Source: an uncultured Bacilli bacterium (lineage in GTDB: Bacteria > Bacillota_I > Bacilli_A > RF39 > UBA660). Taken from it: a DNA stretch of 13,325 nt. The stretch lies in NCBI GenBank assembly GCA_947628725.1, contig CANRAQ010000029.1:1-13325 (forward strand). Direction: 5' to 3'. A program made the position numbers and the translations under genes. Positions 7,804 to 13,325 of the stretch are shown here, in pieces (within the stretch, counting starts at the first letter, position 1; each line of letters starts with the position of its first letter). The notes beneath the pieces are model-generated. The model was given only the letters and a program-made list of their open reading frames with translations. It was not told the origin of the DNA and made no database searches.

Positions 7804-8538
7804 CTATTTTTTTATATTAATTATATTTTTTAAAAAATTCTTACTTTTTAAATATAACCCAGTATATTTATCATAATATTCATCTATGAAATTATTAACT
7901 TCATATATTTCATTTTTATCTATATCTAATTTAGATATCTTTCCTATATCTACTAAATAGTACATTCTAATAAGTTTTATAACTTTATCACTTAAAATAG
8001 GTTCTATAGTTCTACATTTACTACATATAAATCCACCTTTATCACTAGAAATAGTAATAACACTCTTACTTCCACATATAGCACATCCATCTAAATTTGG
8101 CATTATACCTAAATAATTTAAATATTTAATTTCTACTATATTTGTTATTACAAGTGGATTAAAATTATCATTGATCTTTTTTAAACTATTTATTAAGTAA
8201 TTATATAAATCGTTAGATTTACATTGTTTATATACTTGATTAGTTAAATCTAATAAGAAATTTGCATAACATATTTTTTCTATATCTTTTTTTATATTAG
8301 AAAAATTATTTATTACATTTGCTTCACTAAGTATAGATAATTTATCTTTTTTATAATATATAGTAAAAGTAGCATATGTAAGTTTATCTGTAACACTTCT
8401 TAAACTACTCTTTAATGTTTTAGCGCCTTTAGCTATTACACCAATAATACCATAATCTAAAGTTAAAATATCTAATATTTTACTAGTTTCACCATAATCT
8501 TTTGTATTTAAAATTATTCCATCAACATTAATTATCAT
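7804..8538 (-). CDS. recO: DNA repair protein RecO
   Basis: RecO loads RecA with RecR (RecFOR pathway) and anneals single strands. The 244 residues begin with the typical OB-fold entry MIINVDGIILNTKDYGETSK and IGVIAKGAK. A four-cysteine zinc site follows (C152, C155, C172, C175; CAIC and CSKC). I chose the ATG at 8538. Longer reading needs a TTG at 8556 and adds six residues not typical of the family. The preceding DUF1653 gene stops one base before this ATG (TAG-T-ATG), so initiation probably depends on translational coupling; only a weak GAAAG lies upstream. It is the last gene of its operon, followed by a terminator. Confidence 0.93.
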   Translation of the reverse strand: MIINVDGIILNTKDYGETSKILDILTLDYGIIGVIAKGAKTLKSSLRSVTDKLTYATFTIYYKKDKLSILSEANVINNFSNIKKDIEKICYANFLLDLTNQVYKQCKSNDLYNYLINSLKKINDNFNPLVITNIVEIKYLNYLGIMPNLDGCAICGSKSVITISSDKGGFICSKCRTIEPILSDKVIKLIRMYYLVDIGKISKLDIDKNEIYEVNNFIDEYYDKYTGLYLKSKNFLKNIINIKK

Positions 8539-8539
8539 A

Positions 8540-8767
8540 CTAATCAATACTTTCAAATCTATATTTTTGTTTTACTTCTGGATATTTTTTATGGTCTACT
8601 TCACTTATAAATTCATCATAATCTCTTACCCATACTAAATTATCACCATATAATGCTTGATAGACAACTAACTTTTTTGATGTATTAGAGTCTAAAGCAA
8701 TCATAAGCACTTTATATTCATTACCTTTAAAATGTCTATAACGCTTTCCTATTACCACTTCGTTCAT
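8540..8767 (-). CDS. DUF1653 domain protein
   Basis: A 75-residue soluble protein. GKRYRHFKGNEYKVLMIA near the start, VVYQALYGDNLVWVRDYDEF in the middle and a C-terminal QKYRFE are the consensus pattern of the DUF1653 family, a compact beta-rich domain of unknown function. It spans essentially the whole protein. The ATG is preceded by AGAGG nine bases upstream, inside the overlapping yqzL frame; the two genes share 32 bases. Its stop is one base from the recO start, so the three genes are probably coupled. A DUF1653 gene is not part of the common era-yqzL-recO order, so it looks like an insertion into the operon. No function can be assigned. Confidence 0.85.
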   Translation of the reverse strand: MNEVVIGKRYRHFKGNEYKVLMIALDSNTSKKLVVYQALYGDNLVWVRDYDEFISEVDHKKYPEVKQKYRFESID

Positions 8768-8846
8768 TCTTTAATTCCTCTTTATATTTTAAGTAATATT
8801 CTATTTTACCTGTAGTTTTAAATAAATCCCATAATAAATCTTTCAT
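8736..8846 (-). CDS. yqzL: YqzL-like small protein
   Basis: A 36-codon gene starting at ATG 8846 and stopping at TAG 8738-8736. The product begins MKDLLWDLFKTTGKIEYYL and continues with KYKEELKNE. The W-x-x-F-x-x-TG-x-x-x-x-YL-x-x-KE pattern is the core of YqzL, a protein of about 47 residues found next to recO in Bacillus and relatives. A clear AGGTGA (8856-8851) lies four bases before the ATG, the same ribosome binding site used by neighbouring genes. It lies 44 bases after era and overlaps the DUF1653 gene by 32 bases in another frame. The function of YqzL is unknown. Its position between era and recO is the conserved one, which supports the call despite the small size. Confidence 0.8.
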   Translation of the reverse strand: MKDLLWDLFKTTGKIEYYLKYKEELKNERSGNRKAL

Positions 8847-8890
8847 AACATCACCTATTATATAATGATGCAAATGAATATTTTTATACA

Positions 8891-9778
8891 CTATTTTTTA
8901 AATTCATTAAAGCCAAATTCATTTAAATACTTTTCTTTTTCTCTCCACTTTTTTACAGTTTTAACAAAAAGTTCTAGATATACACTTCTACCTAATAATT
9001 GTTCTAATTCTTTACGAGATTCTATACCAATTCTTTTTATCATTTCACCTTGTTTACCAATAATTATCTTTTTAAGTGAATCTCTATCTACTACTATTGA
9101 AATTCTAATATTATAACTATTTTTACCTACTTCTACACTATCAGTAATACAAGTTACAGAATGTGGTATTTCCTCTTCTGTGAATTTAAATATTTTCTCT
9201 CTTACAATTTCAGACATTAAAAAATCTATAGATTTATTAGTTATAGAATCTTCACCATAATATTTTACATTATCAGGTAAATATTTTTTTATCGTAGTTA
9301 TTAAGTCATCTATATTACTTTTAGTAATAGCAGATACTGGAACTATCTCATCAAAATCATATAAATCCTTATAGTCACTTATTCTTTTTAATATTTCTTC
9401 ATGAGTTATTTTATCTATTTTATTTATTACAAGTATTACAGGTTTATCTATATCTTTTAACTTATCTAGTATATATATATCACCTTTACCTAAACCTTCA
9501 AAAGCATCTACTATAAACAAGATTATATCAGTATCATCTATACTGTAATATGCCTGCTTATTTAAAACTTTTCCAAGTTTATTTATAGGTTTATGTATAC
9601 CTGGAGTATCTACAAATATAATTTGAGTTTTATTCTCGTTATAAATACCTTGAATAATATTTCTAGTTGTCTGCGGTTTTGATGAAGTTATTGCAACTTT
9701 TTTACCTACTATATTATTAATCAATGTACTTTTTCCTACATTAGGTCTACCTATTATTCCAACAAAACCACTTTTCAT
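8891..9778 (-). CDS. era: GTPase Era
   Basis: Essential Ras-like GTPase that binds the 3' end of 16S rRNA and matures the 30S subunit. Seen: G1 GRPNVGKST (10-18), the G2 region around T38, G3 DTPG (57-60), G4 NKID (119-122), G5 SAI (149-151), and a C-terminal KH domain with GKQGEMIKRIG (241-251). The length of 295 residues is normal. The start is ATG 9778, with AGAGGTG five bases upstream. An in-frame GTG at 9784 overlaps that ribosome binding site and is unlikely. It lies 20 bases after dgkA; the cdd gene often found between them is absent. Confidence 0.97.
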   Translation of the reverse strand: MKSGFVGIIGRPNVGKSTLINNIVGKKVAITSSKPQTTRNIIQGIYNENKTQIIFVDTPGIHKPINKLGKVLNKQAYYSIDDTDIILFIVDAFEGLGKGDIYILDKLKDIDKPVILVINKIDKITHEEILKRISDYKDLYDFDEIVPVSAITKSNIDDLITTIKKYLPDNVKYYGEDSITNKSIDFLMSEIVREKIFKFTEEEIPHSVTCITDSVEVGKNSYNIRISIVVDRDSLKKIIIGKQGEMIKRIGIESRKELEQLLGRSVYLELFVKTVKKWREKEKYLNEFGFNEFKK

Positions 9779-9798
9779 ACTCACACCTCTTTACTAAT

Positions 9799-10212
9799 TT
9801 AAAATAGCATAACAATTTTTGGTAAAAATATTATTATATTTAAAATAAAGAATACCAAACATATTATAAATGTTGCAGCCGAAGCACAATCTTTGGCTAC
9901 CATAATTAATTTACTATAATCTTTTGTTATCATATCACATGTAGCTTCTATTGCGGTATTTAACAATTCAACAGTAAGTATTACACCTTCAAAACATATT
10001 ATGAGTATCCACTCTAATCCATTTACTTTATATAAAAATCCTAGTATGATTTCTATTACTAATCCTACTGTATATATTATAAAACTTTTGCCATCTTTAG
10101 CGTACCATTTTATTCCATTTAATGAATTTATTATTATTTGAAATAAAGATTTAACAACTTTATTACTTTTACTGAAATCATCTTCAATTTTCTCTTTTAA
10201 TTCCGTACTCAT
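9799..10212 (-). CDS. dgkA: Diacylglycerol / undecaprenol kinase family protein
   Basis: Small integral-membrane lipid kinase of 137 residues. In Gram-positives this family phosphorylates mostly undecaprenol, recycling the lipid carrier of wall synthesis. The catalytic signature ELLNTAIEA-x-CD (82-93) and the AKDCASAA segment (106-113) are present. Three hydrophobic stretches (about 44-60, 66-84, 109-135) match the trimeric DgkA fold. The first about 20 residues are charged and cytoplasmic. The ATG has AGGAG ten bases upstream and lies 29 bases inside the 3' end of ybeY, so translation is probably coupled. Substrate choice between undecaprenol and diacylglycerol cannot be settled from sequence here. 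Confidence 0.9.
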   Translation of the reverse strand: MSTELKEKIEDDFSKSNKVVKSLFQIIINSLNGIKWYAKDGKSFIIYTVGLVIEIILGFLYKVNGLEWILIICFEGVILTVELLNTAIEATCDMITKDYSKLIMVAKDCASAATFIICLVFFILNIIIFLPKIVMLF

Positions 10213-10636
10213 CTAATATCAGCTCCTGTAGTGAAAACATCTTTTTTTCATCTTCTTTATTCATATGATCATATCCAAGTAAATGTAAAAGTCCATGAAT
10301 ACTTAAAAAACAAATTTCTCTTAAAAAACTATGACCATATTCTATTGATTGATCATGCGCTCTTTTTAAACATATATAAATATCTCCAAGAACTCTAAAA
10401 TCCATCTCTACGAATTTTTCTCCATCCTCTAGCGCAAAACTTATTACATCAGTTACACTATCTTTACCTCTATAATTTTTATTTAAGGCTTGTATTTCTT
10501 CTTCACTAACAAATATTATATTGAATATAGCGTTATCAATATTTTCATGTTTAAGCGCAAAATCCATAAATTTTTTTAACTCATCTATTTCCTTTATTTC
10601 TTCATTTGTTTCATTAATAATTTCAAAGCTATTCAT
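10184..10636 (-). CDS. ybeY: Endoribonuclease YbeY (rRNA maturation factor)
   Basis: A zinc metalloprotein needed for 16S rRNA 3'-end maturation and 70S ribosome quality control. The zinc site HGLLHLLGYDH is seen at 114-124, with ligands H114, H118 and H124. The conserved LNKNYRGKDSVTDVISF (51-67) and LGDIYIC (83-89) stretches are also present. Its 150 residues are the normal length. The gene starts with GGAG seven bases before the ATG, directly after a good promoter, and is the first gene of the ybeY-dgkA-era-yqzL-DUF1653-recO operon. phoH, which normally precedes it in Firmicutes, is not here. It ends in TGA within dgkA. Confidence 0.95.
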   Translation of the reverse strand: MNSFEIINETNEEIKEIDELKKFMDFALKHENIDNAIFNIIFVSEEEIQALNKNYRGKDSVTDVISFALEDGEKFVEMDFRVLGDIYICLKRAHDQSIEYGHSFLREICFLSIHGLLHLLGYDHMNKEDEKKMFSLQELILDEYGIKREN

Positions 10637-10656
10637 ATAATACTCCTAACAATATA

Positions 10657-10685
10657 ATTATAGTATAAATAATATATTTTTTCAA
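10657..10685 (-). promoter_or_regulatory. Sigma-A-type promoter of the ybeY-recO operon
   Basis: On the minus strand, TTGAAA (10685-10680) and a perfect TATAAT (10662-10657) are separated by exactly 17 bases in the gap between yqfD and ybeY. Transcription would start around 10650, just before the ybeY ribosome binding site. This separates the housekeeping operon from the sporulation genes upstream; no terminator is visible between them. Confidence 0.75.
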
Positions 10686-10692
10686 TAATTAA

Positions 10693-11850
10693 TTAATATA
10701 TATTTTGATAATCTGTTATATTTTCTACAACAGTAAAAAATATTCTTAAATTAACTCCTGTCTTATCATAACTTGTTGACATTATCTTATAATCTTTTAT
10801 ATATTCATCATTTTTTAAATTAGATTCTATCTTTTCCCTAGCCTTATTTACTGCCCTATCTATTACACTATTTTTATCATTTGTCTCCTTTATTTCATTT
10901 GTTTCTCTTTGATTTTCTATAGATATATAAATAGGAAGTACATTATTTTTTACTATTATTTTTTCTTTTACATTTTTTGTTTTATATTTTCCAAATATTT
11001 CAATTTTTTTATTTAAAAAATGTATACAAAATATATTACTACTTTTACCTGTTTCAATATTTTCATAGTAATTAAATGGATACTTTACAGATACCTCATA
11101 CCAAACCTCTCCATACACATTACCTGATGCACTTACCATATCCTTAATATTATCATTTAAAGTAATATATCCACTTACGATAACATCACCTTTTTTTACA
11201 TATGAATGTATATCTTTAACTATAGAACCATCTTCTATATCCATACTAGTTATAATCGCATCTTTTTTAGCAATTATATTTCTATTAGGAGTATCTATCT
11301 TAATATCATTTTTAATTCTAGGCTCATATCTTATTATATATTTTGTACCTATATTTTCTATTTCTAACCACTCTATATCATCTTTATGTTTATCCATTAT
11401 ATTTTGTTTTATATCTTGAATTTTTAAATAACTCTTTTTAAAATTATACTTTTTTAATCCATTCTCATCTAATTCTTCTAATAGTGTTTGTTTCATATTA
11501 GTATCATTAGTTATTACTTCAATATTAAAAACTATATTAGATAAAATATATAAAAATATCATACATATTAAAATACTTATAATTATATATTTATTATTAA
11601 ATATTTTTTCTTTTATATTTTTTAATCCCTTATAAGTTATAACATCTACTTCATAAACAGTCTTTATTTTAAGAAGTTTTTCATAATCTTTATAATATAT
11701 ATCTATTATTATATTATTAGAATCTATATATTTAATATTTAATATATCTATATTATTAGTTTTTAATCTTTTTATAAATCTTTCAATATTATTTCCTTTT
11801 ATACTTAATCTAATTTTACTATCTAATATAAAAAATATTTTATTTTTCAT
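10693..11850 (-). CDS. yqfD: Sporulation protein YqfD
   Basis: A 385-residue protein matching the YqfD sporulation family, which in Bacillus is expressed in the mother cell and needed for normal sporulation. There is an N-terminal cytoplasmic beta domain (1-80), one membrane segment (about 88-108) and a long outer region. The family core is seen at 190-258: NIIAKKDAIITSMDIEDG, then YVKKGDVIVSGYI and ASGNVYGEVWYEVSVKYPF. It follows yqfC by three bases with a GGTGATTC ribosome binding site, the conserved pair order. In most Firmicutes phoH comes next; here a new promoter and ybeY follow. Codon and residue use is strongly Lys/Ile/Asn-biased, like the rest of the window. The family call is confident; that the cell sporulates is not shown by this. 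Confidence 0.9.
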   Translation of the reverse strand: MKNKIFFILDSKIRLSIKGNNIERFIKRLKTNNIDILNIKYIDSNNIIIDIYYKDYEKLLKIKTVYEVDVITYKGLKNIKEKIFNNKYIIISILICMIFLYILSNIVFNIEVITNDTNMKQTLLEELDENGLKKYNFKKSYLKIQDIKQNIMDKHKDDIEWLEIENIGTKYIIRYEPRIKNDIKIDTPNRNIIAKKDAIITSMDIEDGSIVKDIHSYVKKGDVIVSGYITLNDNIKDMVSASGNVYGEVWYEVSVKYPFNYYENIETGKSSNIFCIHFLNKKIEIFGKYKTKNVKEKIIVKNNVLPIYISIENQRETNEIKETNDKNSVIDRAVNKAREKIESNLKNDEYIKDYKIMSTSYDKTGVNLRIFFTVVENITDYQNIY

Positions 11851-11853
11851 GAA

Positions 11854-12093
11854 TCACCTAAATTCTATATTATCAAATTCACCAGTAATTAAAATTTCAT
11901 CATTTATAAGTTTAGACACAACTAAGTTTTTTCCATTAACTGATATATTATTTTTCTTTAGTTTAACTACTATCTTATTTGAGTCAAAATGTCCTATATC
12001 AATATAATTTATTATATTTATTTTATTTTTTACTATAACTATTCTTGTTTCATTATCATCTATATATGATCTAATTCCATCTACTATTTTCAA
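11854..12093 (-). CDS. yqfC: Sporulation protein YqfC (YabP/YqfC family)
   Basis: A 79-residue all-beta protein of the YabP/YqfC family, which acts with YqfD at the forespore envelope stage. Visible pattern: DGIRSYIDDNETRIVIVKN early, a central IDIGHF segment, then NNISVNGKNLVVSKL, EILITGEF and DNIEF at the end. The likely start is TTG 12093, five bases after AGGTGA (12103-12098). An in-frame GTG at 12102 lies inside that ribosome binding site and would add three residues. B. subtilis YqfC is a little longer. It sits directly after the xerD terminator and three bases before yqfD. I could not identify a convincing promoter in the short gap; a sporulation sigma factor is possible but not shown. 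Confidence 0.82.
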   Translation of the reverse strand: MKIVDGIRSYIDDNETRIVIVKNKINIINYIDIGHFDSNKIVVKLKKNNISVNGKNLVVSKLINDEILITGEFDNIEFR

Positions 12094-12123
12094 ATTAATC
12101 ACCTATATAATTTTATTTAGTTC

Positions 12124-12155
12124 AAAAAAAAAGATACTATTTTAGTTATCTTTTT
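12124..12155. terminator. Intrinsic terminator after xerD
   Basis: The hairpin arms are 12124-12138 and 12144-12155, with core pairs GAT-ACT / AGT-ATC, one bulged base and an ATTTT loop. It is flanked by A/T runs, giving a nine-T tract on the minus strand. It lies eight bases after the xerD stop and so separates xerD from yqfC-yqfD. Confidence 0.75.
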
Positions 12156-12162
12156 ATATAAT

Positions 12163-13050
12163 TTATTTTTTAGCCCTAGGATGCGCACTTAAATATACAC
12201 TTCTTATTTTCTCATTAGTTAAATGTGTATATACTTGAGTAGTAGATAAGTTTTCATGACCCAATAATTCTTGTACACTCCTTAAATTTGCCCCATCCAT
12301 AAGCATATGAGTCGCAAATGTATGTCTTAATACATGGGGTGATATTTTAATACTGATACCTGCTAAAACTGAAGCATTATCTACTATAGATCTAATAGTT
12401 CTATCACTAATACACTTACCAGTATTACTTATAAATAAATAATCTAAATTATTTATATTTAATATATTATAACTATTATTTAAATACTTATTTAATAAAT
12501 CTAAACATCTATTTCCAAAATATACTATTCTTTCTTTATTACCTTTTCCAGTAACTTTTATACTCATATCACTAATAGATACATCATTTAATTTAATTTT
12601 TACTATCTCACCTACACGAATTCCAGTAGAATATAACATTTCAAGTATTAAAGAATCCCTAATTCCTATTGGACTATCATCAAATACATTTAAAAGTTTT
12701 TCAGTATCTTCATAACTTAAATACTTTGGTAGTCTTTTATCTAATTTAGGATTAGTTATAAGTAACATAGGATTTTCTTTTATAATATTATGAACTTTTA
12801 AATATTTAAAAAAACTTCTAAGCGCACTTATAATTCTAGATATAGTCTTATTACAATAATTAAGATCATATAAATAATTGATAAAAAGTCTTATATCTTG
12901 ATATTCTACATCATTATAATTTTTAATATCATTATCATTTAAATATTCTAAAAATATATTTAAGTCTTTATTGTAATTAGAAACAGTATAATTAGAATAT
13001 TTTTTTTCATAAGTTAACTCTTCTAAAAAATTTAATATATATTCTTTCAT
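12163..13050 (-). CDS. xerD: Site-specific tyrosine recombinase XerC/XerD
   Basis: A 295-residue tyrosine recombinase of the Xer family, which resolves chromosome dimers at dif. It has an N-terminal SAM-like core-binding domain (about 1-95) and a catalytic domain (about 105-290). The full catalytic set is visible: R145 (STGIRVGE), K169 (TGKGNKER), H239 and R242 (SPHVLRHTFATH), H265 (LLGHENLST) and the nucleophile Y274 (TQVYTHL). The end AHPRAKK is typical of Firmicutes XerC/D. The length and ending favour a housekeeping Xer over a phage integrase. Whether it is XerC or XerD cannot be decided here. AGGTGA precedes the ATG by five bases; an extended -10 promoter and an unusual hairpin lie upstream. 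Confidence 0.92.
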   Translation of the reverse strand: MKEYILNFLEELTYEKKYSNYTVSNYNKDLNIFLEYLNDNDIKNYNDVEYQDIRLFINYLYDLNYCNKTISRIISALRSFFKYLKVHNIIKENPMLLITNPKLDKRLPKYLSYEDTEKLLNVFDDSPIGIRDSLILEMLYSTGIRVGEIVKIKLNDVSISDMSIKVTGKGNKERIVYFGNRCLDLLNKYLNNSYNILNINNLDYLFISNTGKCISDRTIRSIVDNASVLAGISIKISPHVLRHTFATHMLMDGANLRSVQELLGHENLSTTQVYTHLTNEKIRSVYLSAHPRAKK

Positions 13051-13065
13051 ATACTCACCTAATTA

Positions 13066-13074
13066 ATTATAACA
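13066..13074 (-). promoter_or_regulatory. Extended -10 promoter of xerD
   Basis: On the minus strand, TGT precedes a perfect TATAAT (13071-13066). The position 17 bases upstream reads TATCAA, a poor -35, so this would be an extended -10 promoter. The transcription start would fall near the AGGTGA ribosome binding site, giving a very short leader. The element touches one arm of the hairpin at 13076-13138. Confidence 0.55.
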
Positions 13075-13075
13075 T

Positions 13076-13138
13076 AAAAAAGTTCAATTTGATAGATACC
13101 ATAAATAAAGGATTTATCGGTATTTCTTGAACTTTTTT
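13076..13138. terminator. Large bidirectional hairpin between divergent genes
   Basis: AAAAAAGTTCAA (13076-13087) is exactly complementary to TTGAACTTTTTT (13127-13138), giving twelve pairs. Inside, 13096-13106 pairs with 13112-13123, eleven pairs with a bulged C and an AAAGG loop; an asymmetric internal loop joins the two stems. With T runs at both ends it has the form of an intrinsic terminator on either strand. Its position is odd: it lies upstream of both neighbouring genes, so it ends neither. It could stop antisense or divergent transcripts, or end an unrecognised small RNA. Confidence 0.55.
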
Positions 13139-13168
13139 TAATAAGTTCAGTAAGTTAAATTAAGGTAT

Positions 13169-13190
13169 GTTAGTAACAAGTTAGTGACAA
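13169..13190. repeat. 11-bp direct tandem repeat, possible operator
   Basis: GTTAGTAACAA (13169-13179) is followed at once by GTTAGTGACAA (13180-13190), one mismatch in eleven. A period of eleven bases puts both copies on one face of the helix, as in sites bound by tandem dimers of winged-helix regulators. It lies 39 bases before the -35 box of the plus-strand gene. Confidence 0.4.
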
Positions 13191-13228
13191 TTTTAAAAAT
13201 ATATTTTTTCATTTTGTCGGGTATTTTC

Positions 13229-13257
13229 TTGAATTTTACCCTACATTATGTTAAAAT
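13229..13257 (+). promoter_or_regulatory. Promoter of the plus-strand gene at 13277
   Basis: TTGAAT (13229-13234) and TAAAAT (13252-13257) are separated by exactly 17 bases. Transcription would start near 13264, within or just before the AGAGGTGA ribosome binding site (13263-13270), giving an extremely short leader. Confidence 0.65.
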
Positions 13258-13276
13258 GATAAAGAGGTGAAAAACA

Positions 13277-13325
13277 ATGATTTATTCATACAAAGAACTT
13301 TTAGAAAAATATGGTACTAGATACA
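13277..13325 (+). CDS. Start of an unidentified gene, cut by the window edge
   Basis: Sixteen codons are visible, beginning MIYSYKELLEKYGTRY. AGAGGTGA lies six bases before the ATG and a good promoter precedes it, so this is very probably a real gene start. It is transcribed away from xerD and is the only plus-strand gene in the window. The opening faintly resembles the N-terminal DNA-binding region of AbiEi-type antitoxin-like proteins, in which a short helix with a Tyr-Lys-Glu-Leu core is common. With only sixteen residues this is a guess. No function is assigned. Confidence 0.6.
   Translation, partial: MIYSYKELLEKYGTRY

Noticed and set aside
8857..8865. TATAAT-like box directly before yqzL on the minus strand
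   Set aside because: No usable -35 or extended -10 lies upstream, and transcription would begin at about the ATG; the operon promoter before ybeY explains expression.
8865..9116. 83-codon plus-strand frame opposite era
   Set aside because: It is the complement of the Era KH domain region, with no ribosome binding site or recognisable family.
13140..13190. Minus-strand small RNA promoter (TTGTCA, 17 bases, TACCTT) ahead of the large hairpin
   Set aside because: The -10 matches only three of six consensus bases, too weak to annotate, although it would explain the hairpin.
13140..13200. Possible dif site next to the Xer recombinase gene
   Set aside because: I looked for a 28-bp arrangement of two inverted 11-bp arms around a 6-bp centre and did not find one; the repeat here is direct.

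Overview
The window is very AT-rich DNA from a low-GC Firmicutes-type bacterium. Three observations support this: ribosome binding sites of the AGGTGA or GAGG kind before nearly every gene, a recognisable Firmicutes block (yqfC-yqfD / ybeY-dgkA-era-yqzL-recO), and the Bacillus-type form of MurC. UGA acts as a stop (ends of ybeY and tadC) and Trp is read from TGG, so this is the standard bacterial code and not the Mycoplasma code. The pattern would suit an uncultured gut lineage of the RF39 / Erysipelotrichales kind, but that placement is inference. YqfC and YqfD, which are sporulation proteins, suggest a spore-forming ancestry.

Layout, read along the minus strand from the right edge. A divergent plus-strand gene begins at 13277 and is cut by the edge. 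Between it and xerD (13050-12163) lies a 226-base intergenic region with a promoter for each side, an 11-bp tandem repeat and a large bidirectional hairpin. After an intrinsic terminator come yqfC and yqfD (12093-10693). A strong sigma-A-type promoter (10685-10657) starts a housekeeping operon: ybeY, dgkA, era, a hidden 36-codon yqzL, a DUF1653 gene, and recO. Compared with the usual Firmicutes order, phoH is missing between yqfD and ybeY, cdd is missing between dgkA and era, and a DUF1653 gene is inserted before recO.

After recO there is another terminator and an extended -10 promoter. These open an eight-gene operon running to the left edge: a TadE-like and a TadG-like pseudopilin, TadZ, the ATPase TadA, the platform proteins TadB and TadC, then MurC and a membrane-anchored phosphodiester glycosidase. 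The genes are 4-20 bases apart or overlap, so they are probably one transcript. The first six make the core of a Tad (Flp-type) pilus or secretion machine. No Flp major pilin, prepilin peptidase or secretin is present; a secretin is not expected in a monoderm.

The most unusual object is TadB. It carries about 165 residues of two Ig-like domains at its N-terminus, with no signal peptide. These are joined by an extra membrane segment to an otherwise normal platform protein. The predicted topology puts the Ig-like domains outside the cell, as an external part of the motor platform. The co-transcription of murC and a wall-type glycosidase with the pilus genes is the second point of interest.
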